Shown here piece by piece: positions 1 to 6,099 of a DNA stretch of 8,809 nucleotides. Source of the stretch: Nitrospinota bacterium. Lineage in GTDB: Bacteria > UBA8248. The position numbers and the translations under genes are program-made. Below the pieces are notes generated by a model. That model had not been told where the DNA came from, did not search any database, and worked only from the letters and a program-made list of their open reading frames with translations. The stretch spans positions 1 to 8,809 of the forward strand of contig WTGD01000385.1 in the NCBI GenBank assembly GCA_011523725.1. Reading direction: 5' to 3'. Within the stretch, counting starts at the first letter, position 1. The number at the start of each line of letters is the position of its first letter.

Positions 1-131
1 CAACCCCTCCCTCCTTGTGAAGCCTGTCGGCAAGACGAGTCAGGCAAGAACCACTCCCCCCTCAAGGGGTAGTAATTTCCCTCTCATTTTGGTTTGCAAT
101 GACGGTAAATGATTAAGGGTAAAGTCCCTGG

Positions 132-151
132 ATTCCGGCATGCGCCGGAAT
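132..151. repeat. ATTCCGGC palindromic repeat, copy 1
   Basis: The arms ATTCCGGC (132-139) and GCCGGAAT (144-151) form an 8-bp stem around the loop ATGC, flanked by GG on the left and GACG on the right. Flanks and stem match the copies at 1655-1686 and 1833-1864, where the loop is GAAA/TTTC. A degenerate relative (ATTCC-AGCC-GGAAT) lies at 252-265. Short intergenic palindromes of this general type are common in proteobacterial genomes. Confidence 0.85.
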
Positions 152-174
152 GACGACCAAAAACCGCGTCTGGC

Positions 175-247
175 GTAGGGACAGGCCCCCGTGCCTGTCC
201 TGGTCCTCTCCACCCTGCAAAGGACAACCACGGGGGGTTGTCCTTAC
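175..247. repeat. Composite of two facing GTAGGG hairpins
   Basis: The left end reads GTAGGGAC (175-182) and the right end reads GTCCTTAC (240-247), an inverted repeat with one mismatch. Hairpin one has stem GGACAGGC/GCCTGTCC (179-186, 193-200) and loop CCCCGT. Hairpin two lies on the other strand, with stem AAGGACAACC/GGTTGTCCTT (220-229, 236-245). Read on its own strand its loop is also CCCCGT. The two stems differ by two compensatory base pairs. The arrangement resembles a very small MITE-like unit; no transposase is nearby. Confidence 0.75.
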
Positions 248-276
248 GGCCATTCCAGCCGGAATCCGTATTTCAT

Positions 277-303
277 CAGGGAGAACACATAGGTTCTCCC
301 CTG
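277..303 (-). repeat. GTAGGGG-family hairpin, inverted copy
   Basis: The stem is GGGAGAAC (279-286) with GTTCTCCC (293-300). Read on the minus strand the foot is GCAGGGG, a one-base variant of GTAGGGG, and the loop is CTATGT. That loop is identical to the one in the hairpin at 330-355, but two stem base pairs differ in a compensatory way (A-T and A-T here, C-G and G-C there). Confidence 0.8.
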
Positions 304-329
304 CAAAATCTTTGTGCCTTCATGCCTCC

Positions 330-355
330 GTAGGGGCGGACCTATGTGTCCGCCC
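330..355 (+). repeat. GTAGGGG-family hairpin
   Basis: Foot GTAGGGG (330-336), stem GGGCGGAC/GTCCGCCC (334-341, 348-355) and loop CTATGT. Near-identical copies lie at 1535-1560 (loop CCATGT) and, cut by the window end, at 8792-8809. It ends about 19 bases before the candidate -35 box of ychF, so it could separate that promoter from upstream transcription. Confidence 0.85.
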
Positions 356-373
356 GCACTTTGTGCTGACCTT

Positions 374-402
374 TTGACCTCTCGCCTCCGTTCTCATACA
401 CT
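374..402 (+). promoter_or_regulatory. Candidate sigma70 promoter for ychF
   Basis: A -35 box TTGACC (374-379, 5 of 6 consensus) and a -10 box TACACT (397-402, 4 of 6) are separated by 17 bp. Transcription would start near 409. That leaves a leader of about 38 nt before the GTG at 447 but only about 20 nt before the ATG at 429, so it fits the GTG start better. Prediction from sequence only. Confidence 0.45.
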
Positions 403-446
403 CCCGCGCGCTTGTTCGTTCATGGTTTATGGGGAGTTCAAGAGAC

Positions 447-1499
447 GTGAAAATCGGCATCATCGGCCCCGCCGCTGCGGGCAAGACGACGCTGTTCAAC
501 GCGCTCACGGGCGACGCGGCCTCCACAGGGGGATACGGCGCGGCGCGCGTGAACGTGGGCGCGGCGGCGGTGGCGGACGCGCGGGTGGATGCGCTGAGCG
601 GGGTTTTCAGGCCGAAGAAGACGACGCATGCGGCGGTCGATTTCGTGGACGCGCCGGGCGTGGGGGACGCGGCCAGGAGTGCGGAGGTCATCCCGCAGGC
701 GCTGGAGGGCGCGGATGCGCTTCTGGTCGTGGTGCGCGCCTTCGAGGATGCCGGCGTTCCGCATCCAAAGGAGAGCATCGACCCCGCGCGTGATCTGAAT
801 GATGTGCGCTTCGACCTGATGCTGCGCGACCTCGCCGTCGTCGAGCGGCGGGTGGAGCGTCTGGAGCGTCTCGTGAAACTGAAAAAAGACCCGGCGGAAG
901 CAGCCGAGTTCGCCCTTTTGGGCCGCATCCGCGAGACGCTGGAAGAGGGTCGCCCCGTCCGCTCGATGCAGATGAGCGAGGATGAGGCGCGCTCCGTTAA
1001 AGGTTTCGGCTTTCTCTCCGCCAAACCGCTGCTCGTCGTCGTGAACATCGGCGAGGATCAGCTGAGAGAGGCGGACGCTTTCTCGAAGTTGAACGGCGAG
1101 ACGCCCGTCGTCCTGGCCGCAAAGCTGGAGGAAGAATTCGCCCAACTGTCAGAGGACGAACGGGCAGAGTTTCTCGCGGATTACGACCTCGAATCCTCCG
1201 CCCTCGACAAGGTGGTTCAGGCGGCGTTCTCGCTGCTCGACCTGCGCTGTTTCTTCACCGTGAGCGAGGAGGAGGTGCGCGCCTGGCCGGTCCGCGCGGG
1301 CACGATTGCGCTCCATGCGGCGGGGACGATTCATTCGGACTTGGAGCGCGGCTTCATCCGCGCGGAGGTGCTCTCGTTTCCCGACTTCATGGCGGCGGGG
1401 TCGCTCGCCGCGGCGCGTGATAAGGGGACCTTGCGGCTGGAAGGCAAGGAATACGTCGTCAAGGACGGCGACATCTTCCACGTGCGGTTTAATGTGTAG
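447..1499 (+). CDS. ychF: YchF/OLA1-family P-loop NTPase (divergent)
   Basis: YchF proteins are Obg-related, ribosome-associated P-loop ATPases linked to translation and stress response. From the GTG at 447 this one is 350 aa, close to the usual ~363. The G1 loop is GPAAAGKTT (7-15), G3 is DAPG (69-72), and G4 is NIGE (200-203), where the non-canonical Glu fits the family's ATP preference. A charged helical region spans about 130-175. The C-terminal TGS domain (about 270-350) is very typical, with EVRAWPV, LERGFIRAEV, LEGKEYVVKDGD and the FNV ending. The G1 loop lacks the usual PNVGKST pattern, and the G2 and G3 regions are also divergent, so this may be a paralogue. I chose GTG because MKIGIIG is the family N-terminus and GGGGAG (431-436) lies 10 nt upstream. 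An in-frame ATG at 429 would add six residues but lacks a good ribosome binding site. The gene is alone on its strand here. Confidence 0.88.
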   Translation: MKIGIIGPAAAGKTTLFNALTGDAASTGGYGAARVNVGAAAVADARVDALSGVFRPKKTTHAAVDFVDAPGVGDAARSAEVIPQALEGADALLVVVRAFEDAGVPHPKESIDPARDLNDVRFDLMLRDLAVVERRVERLERLVKLKKDPAEAAEFALLGRIRETLEEGRPVRSMQMSEDEARSVKGFGFLSAKPLLVVVNIGEDQLREADAFSKLNGETPVVLAAKLEEEFAQLSEDERAEFLADYDLESSALDKVVQAAFSLLDLRCFFTVSEEEVRAWPVRAGTIALHAAGTIHSDLERGFIRAEVLSFPDFMAAGSLAAARDKGTLRLEGKEYVVKDGDIFHVRFNV

Positions 1500-1534
1500 C
1501 GAGTAGGGGGGGTCTTTCAAGGAGTGGGGTTTTT

Positions 1535-1629
1535 GTAGGGGCGGACCCATGTGTCCGCCCGCCTTTCGTTTTGCCCGCGGATGAATCCATGCGAAGGCAA
1601 AAGGCGGGCGGTTCTCGAACCGCCCCTAC
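1535..1629. repeat. 95-bp composite of facing GTAGGGGCGG hairpins
   Basis: The ends are perfect 10-bp inverted repeats: GTAGGGGCGG (1535-1544) and CCGCCCCTAC (1620-1629). The left hairpin has stem GGGCGGAC/GTCCGCCC (1539-1546, 1553-1560) and loop CCATGT. The right hairpin has stem GGGCGGTTC/GAACCGCCC (1606-1614, 1617-1625). Further in, CCGCCCGCCTTT on the left matches the inner right arm on the other strand, so the two arms pair over about 30-40 bp except at the hairpin tips. The left hairpin is followed by GCCTTTCGTTTT and could also help end the ychF transcript. Confidence 0.8.
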
Positions 1630-1654
1630 GGGCGAAACCCGCAACCGCGGATTA

Positions 1655-1690
1655 CCGTCATTCCGGCGAAAGCCGGAATCCATTTTTGCC
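1655..1690 (+). terminator. Candidate intrinsic terminator for ychF (ATTCCGGC repeat)
   Basis: On the plus strand this reads as an 8-bp stem ATTCCGGC/GCCGGAAT (1660-1667, 1672-1679) closed by a GAAA tetraloop, followed by CCATTTTTG. It is about 155 bases downstream of the ychF stop. Bases 1655-1686 are one arm of a perfect 32-bp inverted repeat with 1833-1864. The T tract is short and offset by three bases, so termination strength is uncertain. Confidence 0.5.
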
Positions 1691-1819
1691 TTTGGTTTTT
1701 GATGGTTGTTCCGGTGTCAACCACGACCAAGGTGGGAGAGAATGCGGAGTCCGCAGGTGGCGAGGGGCGATACGTCCAGGTATTTCATTCCGTCTTTGCC
1801 AGGGCATGAATCAAAGCGA

Positions 1820-1864
1820 AAAGCAAAAAATCAAAATGGATTCCGGCTTTCGCCGGAATGACGG
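1820..1864 (-). terminator. Candidate intrinsic terminator for the leftward operon
   Basis: On the minus strand this reads ATTCCGGC-GAAA-GCCGGAAT (1859 down to 1840), then CCATTTTGATTTTTTGC. That is a GC-rich 8-bp stem with a GNRA loop and a T-rich tail, the usual layout of an intrinsic terminator. It lies about 50 bases past the nagZ stop. Bases 1833-1864 form the second arm of the 32-bp inverted repeat, so each arm presents its GAAA-loop, T-tailed strand to the gene that reads into it. Confidence 0.55.
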
Positions 1865-1882
1865 AGGAGGGCGCTCCGCAGG

Positions 1883-1907
1883 GGGACAGGTCGCGACCTG
1901 TCCCTAC
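1883..1907 (-). repeat. Perfect 22-bp palindrome at nagZ 3' end (GTAGGG family)
   Basis: Bases 1883-1904 are a perfect palindrome with half-site GGGACAGGTCG. The foot CCCTAC (1902-1907) is GTAGGG on the minus strand, so this is an inverted member of the GTAGGG family, close to the one at 175-200. It starts four bases past the nagZ stop codon and would form a strong hairpin in the operon's 3' untranslated region. No T tract follows, so I do not call it a terminator. Confidence 0.8.
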
Positions 1908-1911
1908 AGGT

Positions 1912-3009
1912 TCATCCCCTGGCCCCCTTCAAAGCCGCGAGGATTCTCTCCCTCGCCGCCCGGTGCTCTGCACACCCGATGACGTCGAGCATCTCCGCAC
2001 GCCAGTTCGGGCGGCAGTAGCTCTCCTTGAGCCTGCGTATCCGGTCCGATGACGCCTCCTCCTGTTCGGAGGGGAGGCTTCCGTCTCTGATGGCCTGCGC
2101 AACCGCGTCGCAAGCCTTATCCTGCGCGTCTTCGGAATGGCAGATGAGGGCGATGTCCGCCCCGGCGAGGATGCTTTGAAGCGCCGCCTGTGCGGGGTCG
2201 TCTATCGCGCCCATGTCCAGATCGTCGGTGACGGCGACGCCCCGGAAGCCGAGTTCCCCGCGCAGGATTCCTTGCAAAAAGATGGGGGATAAGCTCGCGG
2301 GCGAGGCCTCGTCTATCGCTTCGAAAACGGCGTGGGCCGCCATGACGCAGGCGGGAGGCGCGCGGCGGATGAGGTGTCGATAGGGCGCAAGCTCGCGCGC
2401 TCTCAGATCGTCGAGCGTGAGGCGCGAGGCCGGCAGCACGTCGTGGGGGTCGGGAGCCATGTCCCCGATGCCGGGGAAATGCTTGGCGCAGGCGGCGACG
2501 CCCGTTTCCTGCAGGCCCTGCGTAACGGCCTCGCCCATTTGAGAGACGATTTGGGGTGATTCGCCAAAGGCGCGGTCGCCGATGACGGCGCATTCGGGGT
2601 TCGTGAGAATGTCCACGACGGGTGCGAAGTTCATATTCACGCCGACCGCTTCGAGTTCCGCCCCCGTGATCCTTGCGGCTTCCCGCGCGAGGGCAGGGTC
2701 GCCCGCATCCCCGAAACCGCGCGCCGCCGGGAAGGTCGTGAAATCATCCGACAGCCTGCTCACGCGCCCTCCCTCCTGGTCGATTCCCACGAGGAGCGGG
2801 CGTTCGAGCGGAGAGGCGAGGGCTGTAGTTTGTAAGGAGGCGATGAGGGCGGCGGTCTGCGCGGCGGATTCGATGTTTCTTGTAAACAGGATGACGCCGC
2901 CGATTCTGCCCGCGCGGACGCGCTCGATGAGTGAGGCCGGAGCGGCGGTTCCCGTAAAGCCGGCCATGATGCGCTGACCGGCCCGGACCTCTGGCGCCTG
3001 CTCGTTCAT
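1912..3009 (-). CDS. nagZ: Beta-N-acetylhexosaminidase NagZ (GH3)
   Basis: NagZ removes GlcNAc from GlcNAc-1,6-anhydroMurNAc (peptide) during cytoplasmic peptidoglycan recycling, through a covalent glycosyl-enzyme. The 365 aa form a single GH3 TIM barrel with no signal peptide, the usual size for this class. Visible motifs are GGVILFTRN (37-45), IDQEGGRVSR (76-85), GDRAFG (144-149), and KHFPG (176-180) followed by the loop with D187-P188-H189, the family's Asp-His acid/base dyad. The nucleophile is Asp262 in VTDDLDMGA. The usual KHFPGHGD reads KHFPGIGD here, with Ile181 in place of the second His. The dyad and nucleophile are intact, so activity is likely. ATG start with weak AGGG five bases upstream. 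It is last in the operon, 7 bp after the deacetylase gene, so it may instead act on a product of this pathway. Confidence 0.87.
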   Translation of the reverse strand: MNEQAPEVRAGQRIMAGFTGTAAPASLIERVRAGRIGGVILFTRNIESAAQTAALIASLQTTALASPLERPLLVGIDQEGGRVSRLSDDFTTFPAARGFGDAGDPALAREAARITGAELEAVGVNMNFAPVVDILTNPECAVIGDRAFGESPQIVSQMGEAVTQGLQETGVAACAKHFPGIGDMAPDPHDVLPASRLTLDDLRARELAPYRHLIRRAPPACVMAAHAVFEAIDEASPASLSPIFLQGILRGELGFRGVAVTDDLDMGAIDDPAQAALQSILAGADIALICHSEDAQDKACDAVAQAIRDGSLPSEQEEASSDRIRRLKESYCRPNWRAEMLDVIGCAEHRAARERILAALKGARG

Positions 3010-3016
3010 GCGCGCC

Positions 3017-3709
3017 CTAGCCCTCGCGCATCCGCGTGATGACGAAAGACTCCGCCACCGGAAAGCCGGCCGCCCGGCCTGCGTCCTCGAGACGCTGGCG
3101 CGTGCGTTTTTCGAACGCTTCGGGGTTTTTGATCTGGCATTTGTGCGCGCACACCGCGCGGACTTTCACGTCGAAAGTTTCCGTGATGTCCACAAAGAAA
3201 TTGGGCTCGCGCGTGTTGAGATACAGCAGGTTCTTCGTGTGGTGCGCGCCGATGCCGGCGTATGTGAGTTCGGGCAGGAAATGGTGATCCCGCGCGTAGA
3301 CTACCGCCTTGAAGGTGGCGTGGCCGATGGCCTGGTGGTCGGGATGCTGGTAGTAGGTGCGCCAGGGGTCGTGGGTGAGGATGGTGTCCGGCCTGAAGTG
3401 GCGGATCAGGAAGGCGATCTGGTTCCTGAACGCGCGCGTGTCCTCGAGTTCCCCGTCGCGGTGGCGGAGGAAGATGGTCTCCTTCACGCCCAGGATGCGG
3501 GAGGCTTCGAGCTGTTCCGCCTCGCGTATCCTGGCGAGGTCGAAGGGGCTGATGTCCTCTTTCGTGCCCTTGTCCCCGTTCGTGCAGACGACCGTGCGCA
3601 CCGTGGCGCCCTCCCGCGTCCAGCGGGCGATGCTGCCCCCCGCGGAGAGTTCCGCATCGTCGGGGTGGGCGACGACGACGAGTATGTTTCTGAATTCCTC
3701 CTGGCTCAA
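3017..3709 (-). CDS. PIG-L/LmbE family zinc N-deacetylase (MshB/BshB-like)
   Basis: PIG-L proteins remove the acetyl group from N-acetylglucosamine conjugates, as in GPI, mycothiol and bacillithiol synthesis. The 230 aa include AHPDDAE (14-20): by family analogy His15 and Asp18 bind zinc and Asp17 is the general base. QHPDH (121-125) supplies the third zinc ligand (His125) and His122 near the reaction centre. THDPW (112-116) is also typical. The length fits the short BshB-type and LmbE members better than the longer mycothiol enzymes. The start is TTG with AAGGA seven bases upstream; no ATG fits. It lies 18 bp after the MshA-like glycosyltransferase stop and 7 bp before nagZ. Its substrate is probably the glycosyltransferase product, by analogy with mshA/mshB and bshA/bshB. 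Confidence 0.88.
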   Translation of the reverse strand: MSQEEFRNILVVVAHPDDAELSAGGSIARWTREGATVRTVVCTNGDKGTKEDISPFDLARIREAEQLEASRILGVKETIFLRHRDGELEDTRAFRNQIAFLIRHFRPDTILTHDPWRTYYQHPDHQAIGHATFKAVVYARDHHFLPELTYAGIGAHHTKNLLYLNTREPNFFVDITETFDVKVRAVCAHKCQIKNPEAFEKRTRQRLEDAGRAAGFPVAESFVITRMREG

Positions 3710-3727
3710 TTCCGTTTCCTTCCGTGT

Positions 3728-5032
3728 CTATGAAGCGTGTGGTGATGAGAGCGCAGCCCCTTGCCGCAGGCGCGCCCATATTTCGAGTTCCGCCTCCGCA
3801 ACGCGCCTCCAGGCGAAAGATTCCGCCCATCGGGCAGCCGCACGGTTGGGGCGCTCACCGGGGTTTTCCAAGGTTTGGAGCATCTGATGCGCATAGGCGC
3901 GCGTGTCGCCGTCCGGTATGAGGTGGCCGCTTTTGCCCTCGCGTACGGCTTGCGAGAGGCCGCCCACGTCGAAGGCCAGTGTCGGCAGTCCGCACGCGGC
4001 CGCCTCGACAGCCGTCATGCCGAAGCTCTCATAGCGCGAGGGCAGGGCGAAGACGTCGGCGGCGGAATAATAAAGCGGCAAATCTTCTTGCGGCTTCGCG
4101 CCTGCGAAGATCAGGCTCTCCGCCACGCCGAGCTTACGCGCAAGTTCTTCCAGACGCGCGACTTCCGCCGCCTGCGCGGGAGAGGCGAAATCCGCTGCGC
4201 GATAACTTCCCTGTGTTTTTTCTGCGTCTTCTCTTATCTCGCCGCCCAGGTGCAGGAGGTGCGCAACCAGCCCCGGGCGTTCCTTGCGCATCATGGCGAA
4301 GGCCTCGACGAGGCGGTCGAAGCCCTTGACGCGCTCGATGCGGCCCACACTCAGGACATACGCGTAATCTTCTCGAAGGCCCAGACGCGCGCGTGCCTCG
4401 TCTTTTAGATGAGGCATGAAAGTCTCAAGGTCCACACCGCAGGGGACGACGTGGACTCCCGCCGCACTCGATATTTCGCTTATAGCGCGCGCCTCGGCGG
4501 GAGATGATGCGAGAACCGCGTCCGCCGCCTGAGCGAGTGCAGGTTCGCTTGACAGCCTTAGCTCCGACTCCCGCCTGGTGTCCTCAGGCAACGCGTCGTT
4601 TTTGAGCGCGGCCAGGGTGTGGAAGCGAATAGAGAGGGGAACGCCCCAGGTTTTGGCGAGCATCTCGCCCGCAAGGCCCGAGAGCCAGTAATGGGCGGAA
4701 ACGCCGTCGTAGGAGATTCCGTTTTCTTGCGCGAAGTCTGTGATGCCCCGCGCGAAGGCGTCCGCCCATTCGACTTGCGCGTCCTTATCCATTTTTTCCC
4801 TGGGGCCTGCCTCGACGCGGATGAGGCGAGCGCCGTCGGCGATGGGGACCTCTCTGGGGGCCGAAGCCGATTCCAGGCGGGTGAAGACGTCCGCGCGGAC
4901 GCAGAGCTCCGCGAGCGCCTTTGCGACCTCGCGGGCGTAGACGTTCATCCCGCCCGTGAAGTCCCCTCCCAGGGGGGCGAGGGGGTCGGTGTGCATCGAG
5001 AGGATGGCGAGGCGGGGCGATTCCGTGCTCAT
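3728..5032 (-). CDS. GT4 retaining glycosyltransferase, MshA-like
   Basis: The protein has 434 aa and a GT-B fold. The N-terminus ISMH-type strand (LSMHTDPLAPLGG, 11-23) and GGMNVY (27-32), HYWLSG (114-119) and FHTLAALKN (137-145) closely follow MshA, which links GlcNAc from UDP-GlcNAc to inositol phosphate. The C-terminal half has the donor-binding GRIERVKGFD (230-239) and the E-x7-E motif from Glu335 to Glu343 (ESFGMTAVE). Aligned by eye to Corynebacterium MshA from memory, the phosphate-acceptor residues Asn, Lys, Tyr, Thr and Arg correspond to Asn30, Lys83, Tyr115, Thr139 and Arg159. This suggests a phosphorylated acceptor, but sucrose-phosphate synthase-like relatives use similar positions. 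An insert around 263-292 is unusual. Start ATG overlaps the upstream stop (ATGA). Exact donor and acceptor are not shown, so I give no gene symbol. Confidence 0.85.
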   Translation of the reverse strand: MSTESPRLAILSMHTDPLAPLGGDFTGGMNVYAREVAKALAELCVRADVFTRLESASAPREVPIADGARLIRVEAGPREKMDKDAQVEWADAFARGITDFAQENGISYDGVSAHYWLSGLAGEMLAKTWGVPLSIRFHTLAALKNDALPEDTRRESELRLSSEPALAQAADAVLASSPAEARAISEISSAAGVHVVPCGVDLETFMPHLKDEARARLGLREDYAYVLSVGRIERVKGFDRLVEAFAMMRKERPGLVAHLLHLGGEIREDAEKTQGSYRAADFASPAQAAEVARLEELARKLGVAESLIFAGAKPQEDLPLYYSAADVFALPSRYESFGMTAVEAAACGLPTLAFDVGGLSQAVREGKSGHLIPDGDTRAYAHQMLQTLENPGERPNRAAARWAESFAWRRVAEAELEIWARLRQGAALSSPHAS

Positions 5033-6048
5033 CGCGCGCTCCTCTCGATCAACACGCGCATCACGCGCTCATCCTGTGCGCCGAAGCGGTACTTGTAGGC
5101 CTCATCGCCTCTAAGCAAGTCGAAGGAGGCGCGCCCCGCCTGAATCGCCTCCTCCACGTTGTGGGCGAGCAGCACCAGGCCCGCGCTCAGTTCGTGCTCC
5201 ACCGGGTCGAAACCCGAGTTGTAGAGATATATCCGGTCGCCGTAATCAAAGGAGAGGTTGGCCGCGACGGGGTGCCCGTCCACGCGCATGACGCTCAAGT
5301 CCAGACAGCCGAGTTCTAGCATCGCCCCGGTCACGTCACCGAAGAAGGCTCTCCTCTCGGCGTTCCAGAAATCCGCCTTTTCCGGCTGGCTCAGCGCGTG
5401 GAGGGCGATGAAATCCTCCAGATCGGCGGCCAGGGCGTCCGCCGACTCGGTTCGTTCGTATTCCAGCCCCGCCTCCATGTTGGCTTTGCGAATCTTGCGC
5501 CTCAGGTCGCGTTCGTCCCGAGGTGCCAGCATCCCGGTGTATTCATCCCACGAATCGGGAAGGGGGATGACAGGGCAGACCTCTTCTTCCGAGACCGAGG
5601 CGGCCCCGCCCGTCAATTCTTGGAGGGCCGCAATGGTGGGCGAGGCTTCGGGAATCCCGCGCAAAGAGAGTTCGCGCCAATCAGGAGCGTCCGGTTCGTC
5701 GAATGCGGCGAGAACCGCCCGCCAGCACGCGAGGTGCGCCCCGTCTGCGGCGATGATATCGAGGTAGTCCGAGAGATCGTCCCCTCCCGTGAGACGCAGG
5801 CGGCCACCCTCGCTCAGGACGAAGGGGGCCACGCCCGTGAGCGCGCCTGCCTCGTCGCGCAGGGCGTAGACGTGAAGCTCGCCCGCGCCGAAGTTCCGCC
5901 ACCACGCGGCGTGCCACGCGGGGTCGTAGAACGGGTGCGCGTGGGCGGAGCGGGCCATCAGCGCGCGCCACTCGGCCTCCAGGTCCGTGAACGCCTCGGG
6001 CGAGGTGAAGGCTTCTATCTGCAGCGAGGAGCATGAACTTTGCGACAT
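5029..6048 (-). CDS. CelD/BioF2-type GNAT acyltransferase
   Basis: The 339 aa match the CelD/BcsL group with a BioF2-like (Acetyltransf_6) GNAT domain, relatives of FemX-type enzymes that transfer acyl or aminoacyl groups. Visible marks are the N-terminal HPFYDPAWHAAWW (38-50), TGGDDLSDYLDI (87-98), RDLRRKIRKA (180-189), YLYNSGFD (274-281) and the strongly conserved C-terminal SFDLLRGDEAYKYRFGA (308-324). No signal peptide or membrane segment is seen. The ATG start has AAGGA six bases upstream. The stop overlaps the glycosyltransferase start by 4 bp (ATGA), so the two are probably translated together. The position next to the GT and deacetylase genes suggests it acylates the amine or hydroxyl of their product. 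Related genes often sit in polysaccharide clusters. Acyl donor unknown. Confidence 0.82.
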   Translation of the reverse strand: MSQSSCSSLQIEAFTSPEAFTDLEAEWRALMARSAHAHPFYDPAWHAAWWRNFGAGELHVYALRDEAGALTGVAPFVLSEGGRLRLTGGDDLSDYLDIIAADGAHLACWRAVLAAFDEPDAPDWRELSLRGIPEASPTIAALQELTGGAASVSEEEVCPVIPLPDSWDEYTGMLAPRDERDLRRKIRKANMEAGLEYERTESADALAADLEDFIALHALSQPEKADFWNAERRAFFGDVTGAMLELGCLDLSVMRVDGHPVAANLSFDYGDRIYLYNSGFDPVEHELSAGLVLLAHNVEEAIQAGRASFDLLRGDEAYKYRFGAQDERVMRVLIERSAR

Positions 6049-6068
6049 CGGGATTCCTTCGCATCTGT

Positions 6069-6085
6069 CGCGCCTTGTGGGCGCG
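6069..6085 (-). other. Intercistronic hairpin
   Basis: CGCGCC (6069-6074) and GGCGCG (6080-6085) form a 6-bp all-GC stem with a 5-base loop in the 51-bp gap between the GNAT and CelD-like genes. This is the longest gap in the operon. No T tract follows on the minus strand, so it is not a standard terminator; it could affect mRNA stability or be chance in GC-rich DNA. Confidence 0.4.
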
Positions 6086-6099
6086 CGTTGATTTCGCCG

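Larger units (their letters stand above)
1..428. other. Non-coding region upstream of ychF, rich in hairpins
   Basis: I see no credible gene in this stretch. It holds two copies of an ATTCCGGC-type palindrome (132-151 and a degenerate one at 252-265), four hairpins of the GTAGGGG family (175-200, 220-245, 277-303, 330-355) and a candidate promoter at 374-402. The first 70 bases contain C-rich and G-rich tracts, including CCCCT/AGGGG around 58-69, which look like the edge of another dispersed repeat cut by the window start. Short open frames here run through the palindromes and lack ribosome binding sites. Confidence 0.75.
1500..1911. other. Convergent intergenic region packed with inverted repeats
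   Basis: This stretch lies between the stops of ychF and nagZ. It contains a GTAGGGG composite (1535-1629), a 32-bp inverted repeat with arms at 1655-1686 and 1833-1864, a small palindrome TGCGGA-G-TCCGCA (1743-1755), and a perfect palindrome next to the nagZ stop (1883-1904). The 146 bases between the two 32-bp arms show no convincing gene: open frames run straight through the palindromes and lack good starts. Confidence 0.75.

Noticed and set aside
320..1145. Minus-strand frames opposite ychF
   Set aside because: Low-complexity Arg/Ser/Ala-rich translations without motifs; ychF on the plus strand is unmistakable.
1535..1907. Possible CRISPR array or tandem repeat
   Set aside because: The repeats are palindromic, in alternating orientation, unevenly spaced and different in stem sequence; there are no uniform spacers and no cas genes.
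1551..1982. Possible small gene in the convergent intergenic region (143 codons, plus strand)
   Set aside because: The frame runs through every palindrome in the region and into the antisense of nagZ, with no ribosome binding site or domain.
3008..3733. Plus-strand open frame (241 codons) opposite the PIG-L gene
   Set aside because: The minus strand has zinc-site motifs AHPDDAE and HPDH; the plus-strand translation shows no family pattern.
3017..5032. Assigning mshA/mshB or bshA/bshB by name
   Set aside because: The families fit, but no cysteine ligase gene is in the window and the acceptor is not known, so a thiol pathway is not demonstrated.
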